A DNA stretch of 64,000 nucleotides from Lumbricus terrestris (taxonomy: Eukaryota; Annelida; Clitellata; Crassiclitellata; Lumbricidae). Shown one piece after another: positions 43,736 to 56,079 of this stretch. The stretch is from the NCBI GenBank assembly GCA_949752735.1, contig OX457053.1, positions 22,621,318 through 22,685,317 of the forward strand, in the 5' to 3' direction. The position numbers and the translations under genes were made by a program. Under the pieces are notes generated by a model, which worked only from the letters and a program-made list of their open reading frames with translations, searched no databases and had not been told where the DNA came from. The stretch's first letter is position 1; the number at the start of each line of letters is the position of its first letter.

Positions 43736-43919
43736 CCCGCCCACCCATCCATTTATCTGCAGATTTATATAGAGCTGATTACAGATCTCAACTCAGGTCG
43801 ACACGGACTCATCTGATTAACTGATGATCTTCTCACAAAGATTCGAACCCAGCTTCTCTGCATCACATGCCAAACACTAGCAACCACTCAATCATCCACG
43901 CCCAATGGATGGCTTAGAG

Positions 43920-44751
43920 CAGCGTTTCCCAAACTTTTTGGGCCACGGAACCCTTTGTGTCCTAATATTTTCTTGCGGAACTCCAATTCTAATATCAACA
44001 GTACTAAACGAACTGAAGCATGCATAGCGCCTAGGAAGCATACTAATAATTATGGGCTACATAGACCTACCAAAACACTATTGTAGAAAGTTTACTTCTC
44101 TTATCTGAGAAATTAAGTTGAACCGTTTTGAAAATCATGACTCGTGTATCACAATACTGAGAGTAGCGCATATGACGTCTAGGAAACGAACAGCCATTTT
44201 TCTTCTTATGCATTTTTTCTACTATTGGCTTGACACTTGAAAGCTGGATTCTTATTGTCAGCTGTAGGCCTATAATTTAATGGAAGATGAGCGACCTAGA
44301 ACCCAAGCTTACGATAAAGTCACTGAATTTTGATAAATTTTTACACCAATTAATAAAATTATTATTTGTCACAACTGCCCAGTACGGTAATCTGAGTTGG
44401 CGGCACTTTTTAAGCTGTCGTGTTGAGGTCTAATCGTACTCAGATTAGCCTCGATAACGATAACAAAGATGGCTGAGTTCCTGTTGAGACTTACAGCTCT
44501 GACCTACGTATAGGCTACGTCTCAGCAGTGATCGGTGTCTATAAATTGTAACTGGATTTCTAATGGGCAATGAAAGCTTGGATAGCCACTCTCTCAATGG
44601 GCGATGACAAAACACGAAAGTCGATTGACTGTAGTTTCAAACTTTCAGTGCGTTTTCAAAAAAATTCCGATTATTTACAACTTCTCGCGGAACCCCTGCG
44701 CTCGCCTCGCAGAACCCTTGGGTTCCGTGGAACCCACTTTGGGAAACGCTG
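43920..44751. mobile_element. hAT-like element with perfect 8-bp TSD
   Basis: 832 bp. Left end CAGCGTTTCCCAAACTTTTT, right end CCCACTTTGGGAAACGCTG, flanked by GCTTAGAG (43912-43919 and 44752-44759). Subterminal CCACGGAACCC and GGGTTCCGTGGAACCC are also inverted. The CAGCGTTTCCCAAA end is a well-known hAT MITE terminus. ORFs of 80-87 codons at the right end are not conserved proteins. Confidence 0.92.
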
Positions 44752-45199
44752 GCTTAGAGAAACAGACGCTTGGCTTAAGGAACTTTGGTCGAACCAGAGC
44801 AGTGAATGCTGAACCCGGATTTGAAGCAAAGACACTGCTGAACATAAAGTCAAAGCAACACCGCTAAGACAGACAATGTAAAAAGAATCTGTCCTTCTGT
44901 GTGTCTGGATGTCTGTCTCAGTATTTTCTGGCACTGTAGAATTTGTTCGATTTGGTTAGATATGGCAAAAATTCCAATCAGTCTGGAAATATTGAGACAC
45001 TGAGTTTAGTTTTGAAAATTTCAAACAGTGACTTCTGAATCAAGCTGCAGTTGCAAATTGTGTGTTAGAAATCACAAGAGATTCAAAGAAGTGTTCACAA
45101 GTATATTTAAACTCATTAGCACGATAGCAAAAATATTACAATTTATTATTCATTTGCAAGTTAACATCAATCATATATAGACTAATGACTTCACAGTCC

Positions 45200-45680
45200 A
45201 TTTTGAATTTTCTAGTTGGGGGTTTTCCCATTGGAAATTTCCCAGTTGAGTGCTTTCCATCGAAAGTTGCCAACAGGGAAGGTCTTGTCATATTTCATTT
45301 GAAAATTTACCAGCTGAACATATCCAAATTTAAAATTTCCAAGCTTAAATTCCTGGCGCCTCCACACATTGAAGTCCGCATCTGAGAATTCCCCAACTAA
45401 AACGCACCCATTCTAAATTTCCAAATGAACCTTCCCCATTCGCAAATTCCCCATTTCGAAATTCCCAAATGAGCCTTCCCCATTCAAAAATTTTCCATTT
45501 AGAAATCCCCATTATGCACCTTACCCCATTCGCAAATTCCCCATTCGGAAATTCCCAAATGAACCTTCCTCATTTGGAAATTCCTCAACTGAACCCTTCC
45601 ACTTGGAAATTCCCGTTTGGAAATTAACCAACTGAACAACCTCCACGAATTGCCAATTTGGAAACTGTCCAGGCACTTCC
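45200..45680. repeat. degenerate tandem repeat, AATTCCCxAATGAAC type
   Basis: Imperfect units of ~20-30 bp around GGAAATTCCC, CCAAATGAACC and CCCCATTCG with varying spacing. Confidence 0.6.
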
Positions 45681-45849
45681 CTCATCATTTCAGAATCCTT
45701 CAGCCTACAAAGAGCGAGCCTCCCCACAGTTCCACAATTCCTCAACATCACAGCATTACCCTATCATCATCCCAGATCCTAACCAATTCCTTTGAGCAAC
45801 AGATTACAGAAAAATAAATTCCTAGGTAATTTCACGAAAAAACTTTAAA

Positions 45850-47050
45850 ACATATTTTGAAATTAATAAAGACATTCCAAACAGCAAATTGACTGACAGG
45901 TAAAGGTGGATTCGAACTCGAAAATGAAAGGTTTGCTTTTGTGAGACAAGTTCTACTCCACAGTGCTTCTCAAACTTTCCAAAACTTCAAACCGGAAATT
46001 GCTTTGCACAGTAATTGTTTCAAGGTCACACCACGTACTGACTGCTGCCTTCCAACATCAGCTCACCATGTAACACAATATTTAAGCTACATTAAAAATT
46101 CAGATTTCAGGATAAATTATTATCCCTGTGTGTTATACTCATACTTTTGTTACTGAATAGTATTTAAAACCGTTTCTTATGTCTTACGAATACTAAGTCG
46201 TGTTCGCATTTGCATGTTGTTGTATTACTTAAGTATTTTTAACTTAATATTTCATTCTGAGCTATCAAACTTGTCATTGCATGCATGGTAACCAATCAAT
46301 TGAAGACAATAAATTGTAAACAATCTATTGCAGACATTCAATGGCTGATCACAGTTTGAGCAACAGCAATCTACAAGATGTTATTATACCTAAACGTGCA
46401 TACTTACAGCAAGTAAAGTCACTGTGAAAAAATGTTTCAATACTTGAATGGAAGAAATTAACAAAAGTGAAAGCATCAATGTCCATATTATTTGTAAACA
46501 AGTAACTAGCCTGCAAATGTGACCTTGATCTGCATAATATAAGTATGCACGTATATATTCAAGCATGTACGTGCACATGTGTGCATGTACTTATGCATGT
46601 ATGCAGATGCAGGTACGTATGTATGCATGCAATTATTGTCTGTATGTACATGTGTTTAGGGTTGTAAGCAATTTGGTGAGTTTGCAAAATTGTATATATG
46701 ATCATATGCATGTATGTGCGTATATGCAAGTGTGAATAATATATACGTGTGTCATACATATATATATATATATTATATTGTGTGTGTATGAGAGCATGTG
46801 TGAATCTGTGCATGTACATGTAATTGGATAAGTGCATAGGTTTGAACTATCAACAGGCCTTAATCCTTTATTATATATTCCTTAGGCTCTTTGCCCATCG
46901 ACTACTATTTTCCTTTATTCTATCTCCTAGCCGCATTTTCCTTACTTTGTTGCATTTTGCATTAACTAGCTTAACAACAAAATAATAGTACCAGTAGTAA
47001 TAGAAGTACCTCCATATCTGCATCTACTTGTAAGCAATTCAAGTATAATG
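45850..47050. other. no gene recognised
   Basis: AT-rich DNA with short ATGTATGCATG words (46540-46840) and an AT run near 46755. No conserved ORF. Confidence 0.4.
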
Positions 47051-47359
47051 CAAGTATGCATTCAAGTATGTGTGCTTATGTGTTCTTATTCAGTGTGTGT
47101 GTGTGTGCATGTGTGTGTGCCTATGCCTCTGTGAGTGTGTTATCGTATCTGTATGTCTTGCTGCTTGTCAGCATGAATGAAATTATGCGGACTGAGAGAA
47201 AGAGCTCTCTTACAAAGAGAGAAGCTAAACAAACCAAAGCAGAGCTGTTGGGAACGATAATATTTCCAAATCGGTTGGGAGTTGAGCCGTGAGCAATCTG
47301 CAGGATCATCAGACATCTGTTCAATGCGATATTAAGTGACCCTGAACACGACAATCAAA

Positions 47360-47840
47360 CCATGGCTCGAAAACCAGAATTCAAAAAACAAGACTCAAAA
47401 ACCACGGCTTGGAAACCAAGGCTCAATTACCCGGATTCAAAAATTGAGGCTCGAAAACCCAAGGCTCGAAAATTAATTCTCGAAAACCAAGACTCGAAAA
47501 CCAAGGCTAGAAAACCTAGGTTCAAAAACCAAGGCTCTATAACCAAGGCTTGAACACTAAGGCTCGAAAAAGTCATAAAAACCACAGTTCAAAATCAAGG
47601 CCTTAAAACCTAAGGTTCAAAAACCAAGGCTCGAAAAATAAGGCCCGAAAATCAAAACTTAAAAACAAGGTTAATTACAACTATGTATTTTTAAAAAATA
47701 AGTCTCTAACCAAAGTCAAAAACCAATACTTAGAAACAAACGCTAAAAACCATGACTAAAAACTAAGGTTCAGAAACAAATGCTACCAACTCCAAGGCTC
47801 GAAAACCAAGGCTCAGAAACAAAGTCTATGCTGGAACCCG
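47360..47840. repeat. degenerate tandem repeat, CTCGAAAACCAAGG type
   Basis: Irregular units of ~14-18 bp, GGCTCGAAAACCAAGG with many substitutions and small indels. The short ORF across it (47362-47553) is a product of the repeat. Confidence 0.75.
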
Positions 47841-48292
47841 AGCAAGGCTCAAGTTACGGTCAAAACACAACCCAAGAAAAACAATTCCTTTGACCAGAAA
47901 AACCCGTTTTAAATCTATACATGGAATTCAATTTTTAAAACTAAATTTCCCAAACGACATCATCAAACAAATTGGAATTTCTGGTAATTAACGTCCAACC
48001 AAACTGTTGACTGGTTTTAAGCTAAACTCAGAACAGCGCTAAATTTCAATATCAAACTCGTAAACCTAATTAATATCGGTATTGAAAGCACAACAAAAAT
48101 CGCAAAAAATACATTTTCGGCATTTCCGCATAAACCTTTTCAAAGCCTACACTGGCGTCTCTGTACGCATTCTCAACATTCTCGTTGATTCGTCAGAAGA
48201 GGGTCACATAAGCGTGCAACATTTCAACACACATTATACGTAGGGATACCACATGTCTTAAGCTTAACATGTACATATGCAACACATAAGTG

Positions 48293-48624
48293 CAGTGATT
48301 CCCAATCATTTGCGGCACGAAGATTTTGGTGGCACACCTAACAATAATTACATTTTTTAGTCTGTCACTATTATCTAATAATATTCCAATTTTATAATAT
48401 TCTAATTGTCTGATTATACTCTACTTAGTCCAGTGACTCCAGTCACTCTAGTCTAGCCAGTCTAAATCTCTGCAAAGCAAATATTCGTTGACAAATCTAC
48501 CATTTTTTATGAATCATTATTAATTGATAACATAAAAAACATATTAAAATTTTTCCCATGCGGCAAACTTGAAAAGTTCTCACGGCACACTAGCGCACCA
48601 TGGCACATGGACTGGGAATCACTG
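48293..48624. mobile_element. hAT-like MITE
   Basis: 332 bp with inverted ends CAGTGATTCCCA and TGGGAATCACTG. Flanks CATAAGTG and CATGAGTG form an 8-bp duplication with one mismatch. AT-rich centre, no ORF. Confidence 0.88.
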
Positions 48625-48639
48625 CATGAGTGTCTTCTA

Positions 48640-51154
48640 ATCCTTACGAACAGCGAAAAAAATTACAAAAAGTTTTCCTTGTAAGACAAAGTGCTGTCTT
48701 TCTCAATCAAGTCAGACCTAAGCGACAATCACAATCTCTATTGAGTCTAATCATTTCCATAGACATGCTGATTACCAATACCATGACACAATCATCAAGG
48801 TTTAACACGGAAAGCTATGTCACACCATGTTTAACGTGACACGGAGTGAAAGTGAACACATGTAAGTTAGCGTAAAAAGCTATGTTACACGGTCTATGCA
48901 ACACGTACAAAGTTATGTTACAACATGTGTTTGACACAATGTGATATAAACCATAATTGATCCAACACACGAAGTCATCATAAACTGTAAACAATACAAC
49001 GTGTTACGAAACACAAGTATTTTATCATAAAAATTTTCCGATGCCTTGCCATGCGCACGCTGGGAGCACCTCTGAAAAGTCAGAATTTCTAGAGGTGCCT
49101 CATAAATGCTCGGCAACAATACAATATATTGCAATTTAATATTGCAATTGACACGGTGTGATACAGAACATGTGTAGCTTAACACATAAGTACCACATGA
49201 TGCAATACAAACACATACGGTACATCGCAAAACTAATTCGTTCTCAGCACTCTCTTTCGCAAGCCGATTTTAACTGGTTTTCCACTTTAATACAGCGTCG
49301 CCATGGCAACATTTCTATAATATCCATCAACCATTCCATATAATCATATAAAATATGCGTTGCACATTTTCATATGTGATATCCTATCCACATAATTATC
49401 GCATGTAATAGCATGTGATAGCATAATTTAAAAGAACTGTTTGTTAAGCGATGTACCTAAAGATCGATTTAGTTGTGTGCGTATGTTCTCACGCTAAAAA
49501 CCATTTTAAATACGTATGTAATTCGTCCAATACGATGAATTCCATGTGCGCACAAAGGCTACTTACTTACTAACTTACTTAATGAGGCCAACTGTACTTC
49601 ACAACTTAAAACAGACGTGTAGTCTAGCTGCCCCTTCACATGCCTGTCCACATCTACAAAAGTCACTGCCCCTAGCCCCGAGGGACCTCATCTATATCCC
49701 TTACTTCAAACAATCTCGAACAATCTCCAACTTATCCTTTTCCAGTTATCTCACGCGAAATCACAATGTATCAAAATATAAATTTCTGAATCATAATAAT
49801 CAGCAATAATATCTCGAGACGTATCTTTCCTGAGTTGAACGTGTTTCATCACCACCAACTTTTTTAACGCAAACCAAAAACCGGTCACAATGGTCTTTCA
49901 AAGCTCCATAAAAAGCCTCGCCGTGCACAAATTTAATCATCCATCCACCGTCAAAATTTTAATGCAAACTAAAAACAACTAACTGCCAGAATACTTTATT
50001 ATCAACTAGAACTCTCAAAGGTAATGCCATAAAAGTTCGGAACACCTTCTAAAAAATCACTTAATATTCTAATACAAACAGTTGCAAACAAAGCACGATG
50101 TCAGAAAAATTTCTACTGGCCACATATATCTGAAAAATATTAGTCTACATAGGCACCATCGTTCACACACATTAGTTTTCGCATTAAACTGAGGTTAAAC
50201 ATTCATGAACAACATAGCGTATCAAACTCCCTGCGTGGTTTTCGCGTAAGGCCACAAACAATCGAGTCCACAGCTTGTTGGTTTGACAAGGACAGATTTC
50301 TCAACAGGGTCATTCACCAAACGCGAAAAAAGTTGGTGAATTAACCTGTTCCCATGTTTTTTCTGAAGTTTTCCCAGTTTCTGACCACAGAACAATCTGA
50401 CCTTTTTGTCACCCTGAGTTTATGCAAACTCGACCCAATTTTACTACCACAAAAATGTGACATCATCCCCAATTACTTGTCTAAACCTTGGAATCTCTGC
50501 CCATCATCTATTCTTACCATAGCCCCCAAAGTTCCTTCCCAATTTCATACCTTTTCGGCCTTGTCAAACTTCAAGCTCTAAACCTCGACATAAACACGGC
50601 TCTGGACAGCGAAGCCAAGATGCTGCGGGTTTGGCCTTCAAGTACCTTCCGAACTCCACACAGAAATTATCACAGTCCACAAGATGTCAGAAGAAATACG
50701 CATATGGAAGCATTCTGCGCTCAGACTGATAAAGTCGGCGCAATGCAAGAAGCAACAAGTCCGAACCGCGCTGGGAATTTTTTGTTCACGAAACCAAAAA
50801 TAAACCAACGTCTGCGTAATACTGGTGAACAACGGAAAGAAAACGGGAACGTTTTGCAAAACGTATACAAAAAATAAGCAAAATAAGCACTTTCTGCGAA
50901 CATCTTTCAACTTCCTGCTTCTCAAACGGTGGCGATCGGCACCTGGAAGAAAATCGGCCAAAATGGCGATCACGGCGAATCCAAGCAGCGCTCCGGATAC
51001 ATGTACAGCGAAGAAATGTTCAAAGATCGTCTGCAAGCAAACTGCTGGTTCCCCGCTTCCTCGATTCAGTGCAATGAACAACGGGGAACCATCGAGAGTC
51101 TATCGGTCAACAAATTATGCGCCAGCCGGAGAGACGTCCAATCGGATCGCTGGC
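48640..51154. other. sestrin 3' UTR and downstream region
   Basis: Follows the sestrin stop codon on the minus strand. A possible AATAAA lies at 49995-50000 (minus), which would give a 3' UTR of about 1.15 kb. A fragment of the SINE tail (GGGAGCACCTCTGAAAAGT) is at 49058-49110. The 147-codon minus ORF at 50638-51081 and the overlapping plus ORF show no known family. Confidence 0.35.
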
Positions 51155-51241
51155 TCAAGTCATGTGACACGAGATTGCACGAAGGCTGTACAACAGTTCC
51201 GCCTGCAGCCTCGCCTCCAGAACCATCACGTTGATGTGGAC
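51155..51241 (-). CDS. SESN: sestrin, last coding exon
   Basis: 87 bp = 28 codons plus TGA. Begins after the acceptor GTGTAACACAG. Encodes VHINVMVLEARLQAELLYSL and ends RAISCHMT, matching the invariant C-terminal helix and the end of animal sestrins. Phase 0, joining the exon that ends in HSEK at 53573. The intron between them is 2331 bp and holds a LINE-B fragment, a GAT run, a 36-bp minisatellite and SINE pieces. Confidence 0.96.
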   Translation of the reverse strand, partial: VHINVMVLEARLQAELLYSLRAISCHMT

Positions 51242-51576
51242 CTGTGTTACACAGAAACCCAGATTGTATTCAATGAGCTGCCCTACGCTGAACAATAAAT
51301 ATCTCCATAACCATAACCAGGAAGAGAAGAAGCCCAATACAAAGTCTGAACACTGATGAGGTGGACACGAAGACAGAAGAGCGTGAGTTGAATGAATCCC
51401 ACACAACACACTACACATAGGATTTGAAGGAAAACAAAAGAAAGGCCGACGAAGACTACCATGGATAGACAACATTAAGAAATCATAACGGCAGCATACG
51501 CAACAATCGACCGTGGACAGTAGTGGAGATCCTTTATTCATACCCATCGCCAACAAAATGGCTGGCATCGGGAAAT

Positions 51577-51805
51577 TATGATCGTAATCGTAATCGTAAT
51601 CTCCTAATTTCTAAAGCGCCACTGGAAAGCCAAGCGCGGGGCACCGGCTTATTCACGAGCGCTGCGTTGAGTTAGGAGGGTTGTCCGTAAGAGTAGTCCA
51701 TGGTGGTCCGGGTCGAGGTACCGTATGATCAGAGGTGTGGAACAGCTACTAAGGTGGGTGTCATCTGAGCCGGGAATTGGAGGGTGGGGGATCAGGTGAA
51801 ACAGG
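51577..51805 (-). mobile_element. LINE-B 3' end with ATTACG tail
   Basis: GATCGTAATCGTAATCGTAA tail, AAAGCGCCACTGGAAAGCC, GGGCACCGGCTTATTCACG and GAGCCGGGAATTGGAGGGTG. Lies in the last sestrin intron. Confidence 0.65.
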
Positions 51806-51806
51806 A

Positions 51807-51808
51807 TA

Positions 51809-51882
<74 letters not shown>
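51807..51882. repeat. GAT microsatellite
   Basis: About 25 uninterrupted GAT (ATG) triplets. The poly-Met start of an ORF here is an artefact. Confidence 0.97.
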
Positions 51883-51885
<3 letters not shown>

Positions 51886-51904
51886 TGTAATGGTTAGGGT
51901 TCCG

Positions 51905-52620
51905 AAGTTTGAGCCGAGTTCAAAGGTTCGAATTTCGACTCTGGCCTATCGAAGTTCAAAGGTTCGAATTTCGACTATGCCAAGGTTCGAATTTCGACTC
52001 TGGCCTATCGAAGTTCAAAGGTTCGACTTTGACTATGGCCTATCGAAGTTCAAAGGTTCGACTTTGACTCTGGCCTATCGAAGTTCAAAGGTTCGAATTT
52101 CGACTCTGGCCTATCAAAGTTCAAAGGTTCGATCGAAGTTCAAAGGTTCGAATTTTGACTCTGGCCTATCGAAGTTCAAAGGTTCGAATTTCGACTCTGG
52201 CCTATCAAAGTTCAAAGGTTCGAATTTCGACTCTGGCCTATCAAAGTTCAAAGGTTCGATCGAAGTTCAAAGGTTCGAATTTTGACTCTGGCCTATCGAA
52301 GTTCAAAGGTTCGAATTTTGACTCTGGCCTATCGAAGTTCAAAGGTTCGACTTTGACTCTGGCCTATCGAAGTTCAAAGGTTCGAATTTCGACTCTGGCC
52401 TATCAAAGTTCAAAGGTTCGATCGAAGTTCAAAGGTTCGAATTTTGACTCTGGCCTATCGAAGTTCAAAGGTTCGAATTTCGACTCTGGCCTATCGAAGT
52501 TCAAAGGTTCGAATTTCGACTCTGGCCTATCGAAGTTCAAAGGTTCGAATTTCAACTCTGGCCTATCGAAGTTCAAAGGTTCGAATTTCGACTCTGGCCT
52601 ATCGACGTTCAAAGGTTCAG
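51905..52620. repeat. 36-bp minisatellite (GAAGTTCAAAGGTTCGA)
   Basis: About 20 units of TCGACTCTGGCCTATCGAAG followed by TTCAAAGGTTCGAATT, with shortened variants missing part of the unit. The unit is a multiple of three and lacks stops in some frames, which explains the ORFs up to 195 codons. It lies wholly inside the last sestrin intron. Confidence 0.95.
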
Positions 52621-52844
52621 ATTTTTTCCTGCAAATCAGCATACGAAATGAGCGCACTGACCATACATACACCATCCATGTTGAGATCAACAACGGATCA
52701 TGCTATCACCATCATCTTGTCGAATTTATGTATCTGAACTAGAACAACGATTAACGCTATGATTACCGTTGCAAAGTCTTCTGAAAACAAGTGCTCGCAC
52801 ATCTGCATGCATGTGTGTATAAATAAATAAAATAACAATTGTCT

Positions 52845-52905
52845 TGTACATGCATTTGTCATACCGCCCCTTCACGTTCACTACTCAGAGGCGCTCCTGA
52901 AGTCT
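52845..52905 (-). mobile_element. SINE tail fragment
   Basis: ATACCGCCCCTTCACGTTCA and CTACTCAGAGGCGCTCCTGA: only the LINE-like 3' tail of the SINE family. Confidence 0.6.
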
Positions 52906-53204
52906 TGAATCCACATCTGAAGGAGTAAACTGAGTCAGCTGCTCTCAGGGCGGAAGGAAGACTTCCAGCATATGGTGCCGGCCACTGAGAAAGCACGGTC
53001 ACCGAAACGGGTTCTCATCCACCTTACGCAAAAGACTGGTTTTGTCGGGCGATCCGAGTCGCAACTCGGATATATCCGATAATATATATTCGATATATAT
53101 ATATATATCCTATATATACCCGATATATAATATATCCGATATATATCTAATATGAATACACAGTTACACACGTATATCATACAAACAAATGGGCAAGTAT
53201 GCAC

Positions 53205-53223
53205 ACATACATACATACATACA

Positions 53224-53257
<34 letters not shown>

Positions 53258-53306
53258 CATACATACATGCATACATACATACATACATACATACATACAT
53301 ACAAAC
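53205..53306. repeat. CATA microsatellite
   Basis: CATA tetramers with single substitutions. An AT-rich run with ATATCCGATA words precedes it (53085-53150). Confidence 0.95.
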
Positions 53307-53388
53307 AAAAATGCATGCATAAAAGCTTGCACTTATACACACAAACACAATCACACACACACATACACCTCATTAAGCACACACATGC

Positions 53389-53485
53389 TCAGTGCTTCGG
53401 CGTGAAACTCCGATTCAGTGTCCACGCTATAGTCGGGAGCACTTGTGAGTAGTTATCTTGAAGAGATGCTATAACAAGTCCACAC
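53389..53485 (+). mobile_element. SINE 3' half fragment
   Basis: GTGCTTCGGCGTGAAACTCC, GATTCAGTGTCCACGC, GGGAGCACTTGTGAGTAG and CTATAACAAGTCCACAC match the 3' half of the SINE family. Inside the last sestrin intron, near the exon at 53573. Confidence 0.7.
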
Positions 53486-53572
53486 TCACACACGCGTTCT
53501 GAAATGCACAAACACAGCACGAGCAATCTCCAGGCGCAACAAAAACACACATCATCATCGTCGTCGTCCTAC

Positions 53573-53798
53573 CTTTTCCGAATGGAAGAACTCCCGCATG
53601 AAGCTGCGGTAGTTGCGGTGAGCGATGTTCTCCGGAAGGCAGGTGGCGGCCTTGATGTACCACTTGAGGTTCTTTTCCACGAGGTGGTCGATCTCTCCGT
53701 AGTCGTAGTCGTCGTGGTACATTCCGAACAGGCAGTGGATGTAGTTCCAGATGGCACGGCGAAATGTTGATGTGTCAACGTTCTGCTTGTAACCCATC
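53573..53798 (-). CDS. SESN: sestrin, penultimate coding exon (leucine-pocket exon)
   Basis: 226 bp between acceptor CCAATTGACAG and donor AAG|GTAGGA. Its first G completes a Lys codon split with the exon at 54616. Encodes MGYKQNVDTSTFRRAIWNY, then FGMYHDDYDYGEIDHLVEKN and SFMREFFHSEK. Sestrins bind leucine here and use the Asp-Asp pair to contact GATOR2. The Asp-Asp, the Arg of FRRAIW (SESN2 R390) and the Glu of HSEK (E451) are kept. The lid Trp (W444) is Met, and L389 is Phe. Human numbering is from memory. Confidence 0.96.
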
Positions 53799-53934
53799 CT
53801 GTCAATTGGTAATGTAAAGTCGTAAGTGTAATCATGCGACTGTGAAATTTCATGAAATCAAGTAACTGCGTGGTCAAGTAATTACATCTTGTAGTGTTAG
53901 TCGAGTGATAAATATGTAATGGAATCGTGTGTCA

Positions 53935-54600
53935 CCACCGTGATCATCATCATGATCATCATCATGATCATCATCATGATCATCATCATGATCATCCTCA
54001 TTGTAATCATCCACATGATAATCATACTCATCCCAATTGTGATCATCCTCACTACGATCATCCTAATCATGATCATCATCAGTACAATCATCCTAAATCT
54101 GATCATTATAATCATCCTACTTATGGTCATTATCATTACAATATCATCATTACAATCGTCATTATGATTACCCTAATCATGATGATTGATCATCCTAATC
54201 ATGATCATCCTAATTTATCATCAGTACAATCATCCTAAATCTGATCATTGTAATCATCCTAATTATGATCATCCTCATTATGATCATCCTAATCATGATC
54301 ATCGTCACTACGATAATTCTAATTATGATCACCGTCATTACAATATCATCATTACAATCATCGCCATTACGATTACCCTAATCATGATGATCATAATAAT
54401 CATGATCACCCTCATTATGATCATCCTAATCATGATCATCGTCATTACGAACACCCTAATCATTATGATCATCCTAATCATGATCATCGTCATTACGATC
54501 ACCCTAATCATGATGATCATCATAATCATGATCATCCTCATCACGACCATCTACGTCATAATCATCCACATTACGATCATCATCATCCCAATCATCCGAC
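53935..54600. repeat. degenerate ATCATCCTAATCATG repeat
   Basis: GATCATCATCATGATC and GATCATCCTAATCAT units of variable length fill most of the sestrin intron between exons 53573-53798 and 54616-54850. ORFs of Ile/Met/His are artefacts. Confidence 0.9.
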
Positions 54601-54615
54601 ATGAGTTCAACATAC

Positions 54616-54850
54616 TTGTAGTAGGTCATGCCCTGAGCGACTTGGAATTTATCGTCCAACAGTCCAGCAACTTCCGTGTAGAGTCGGCTGAGGAGCGAAT
54701 ATCCATGATCATCCCACGAATAATCCTGTACGACGTACGTTGGGATCTTGAGGCTCGGATCGCGGTTCGCAAAGTCCTCGAACGTGAACTGCGGATCTTC
54801 GACGAATCGCAGAAGGTCGAGATTCTTCGACGGTTTCTTTTTTGTCGTAA
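54616..54850 (-). CDS. SESN: sestrin, internal exon
   Basis: 235 bp, acceptor TTGTCTTTCCAG, donor AA|GTATGT. Encodes a variable Lys-rich start, then LLRFVEDPQFTFEDF, the highly conserved VQDYSWDDHGYSLLSRLY and KFQVAQGMTYYK. The last codon is completed by the next exon. TYYK carries the first leucine-pocket residues: T374 and Y375 are kept, but the second Thr (T377) is Lys. The intron upstream contains a mariner-like MITE 25 bp from the acceptor. Confidence 0.96.
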
Positions 54851-54875
54851 CTGGAAAGACAAAAATAATGATGTA

Positions 54876-55227
54876 GTCTAGGCTTGGAATTTCAAAAGGG
54901 CTCTAGAATCAAAGTCCGCCATTTTGATTTTTTGCAGTGCTACATATATATTATGTCTTTGATTCCATTGCATTCCTTGAACCTTATAGTCTTAATTTAG
55001 AGTCTAAAACCGTGTTCCTGTCACATACAATACTTTACTTTTAGTCATTTTAAGCAATTGGCAGCCATTTTGTCGGCCATCTTGTTTTCCCATGGAACCG
55101 CCAAAAATCCAGCTTGCTAACCGCGATTTTCGTTTTCAGGAGGGTCAAATTAGTCTAGAAACACTGGTTAGCAAATTGTTACATGATTTGCTTCTACCAG
55201 TGTAATTTTCAGATTCCAAGCCTAGAC
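54876..55227. mobile_element. Tc1/mariner-like MITE in sestrin intron
   Basis: 352 bp with perfect 15-bp inverted ends GTCTAGGCTTGGAAT and ATTCCAAGCCTAGAC, each bordered by TA, the usual mariner target duplication. Non-coding. Its left end is 25 bp from the splice acceptor of exon 54616-54850, so the branch point should lie at its edge or within it. Confidence 0.8.
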
Positions 55228-55229
55228 TA

Positions 55230-56079
55230 ATGTGCCTAGCATAGTTATTTTTTTATTCTTGATAATTCTGATATTATTTCTTTGCCATCATGAGCTTTTT
55301 CTATGATTTAGATTCTTGCGGTGATTTTTTGTTTCCTTGATAAGGTCAGTACAGTCAAGTTTCCTTGTTTATATTTTTGCCGATTTCTATTATTTCTTTG
55401 CTTTATATGTATGTTCTATTATTTTATGATTTATATTCCTGTGGTGATTTTATGTTTCCTTGATAAAGTTATACATGTTTCATAATATTGTTTATATCTA
55501 TGGCGAATTTTTTATTCTTTATTTCTTTGCCATAGGTATTTTTTTTATTATTAGTCATATTTTTGCTGATTTCCATTATTCCTTTGCCCCACGTATTTTC
55601 CATCACATTTATGACTGTTGGTAATTATACCAACATTCCAAGCATTCTTGTCTGAGGTTTGTGTGTTTTTTTTATCAAAGACAGAAGAGATAAATCATGT
55701 GGTTTCCTGCAGGAAAAAAATGGACAAGAAGATGGCAAGGATGAATTGGCCAGAGACAAGAATAGATGCCTTGCTGTGCTTTTGGGACGTTGTGAGACAA
55801 GTTTGTAGGACTGGCGAGGGACAGGGATGAATGGGCAAACTGTGTTGTCCTATGTACCGACCTGGAAGGACTAATCAAATGAATTGAATTATGGATATTG
55901 ATTATGGTGTGGATTAGCTCTGTTCAAACCTTGTGCATTGTACACTGTGATATCACAGCTACTAATAACAACTCATTGATTGATTGATTGATTGAACCCA
56001 TGCTCTCAGCGCTACGTCAAAGGCGACCACAATAACCAATCAGTTACCGTGTCCCAATCGTAATGTAGGTTTCGCTTAC
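55230..56079. other. sestrin intron remainder
   Basis: AT-rich sequence with repeated TTATTTCTTTGCC and GATTTTTTGTTTCCTTGATA words (55250-55600), suggesting an old degenerate duplication. The 70-codon ORF at 55618-55830 has no recognisable family. Confidence 0.5.

Noticed and set aside
50638..51298. 147-codon minus ORF and 157-codon plus ORF next to the sestrin stop
   Set aside because: They overlap each other and the sestrin last exon or 3' UTR, lack any family signature, and only the 28-codon sestrin frame is conserved.
53569..53877. Alternative ORFs over the penultimate sestrin exon on both strands
   Set aside because: Shadows of the real exon; the sestrin frame explains the region and has matching splice sites.
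54186..54881. 231-codon plus-strand ORF rich in Ile/Met
   Set aside because: Made of the ATCATC repeat plus the antisense of a sestrin exon.
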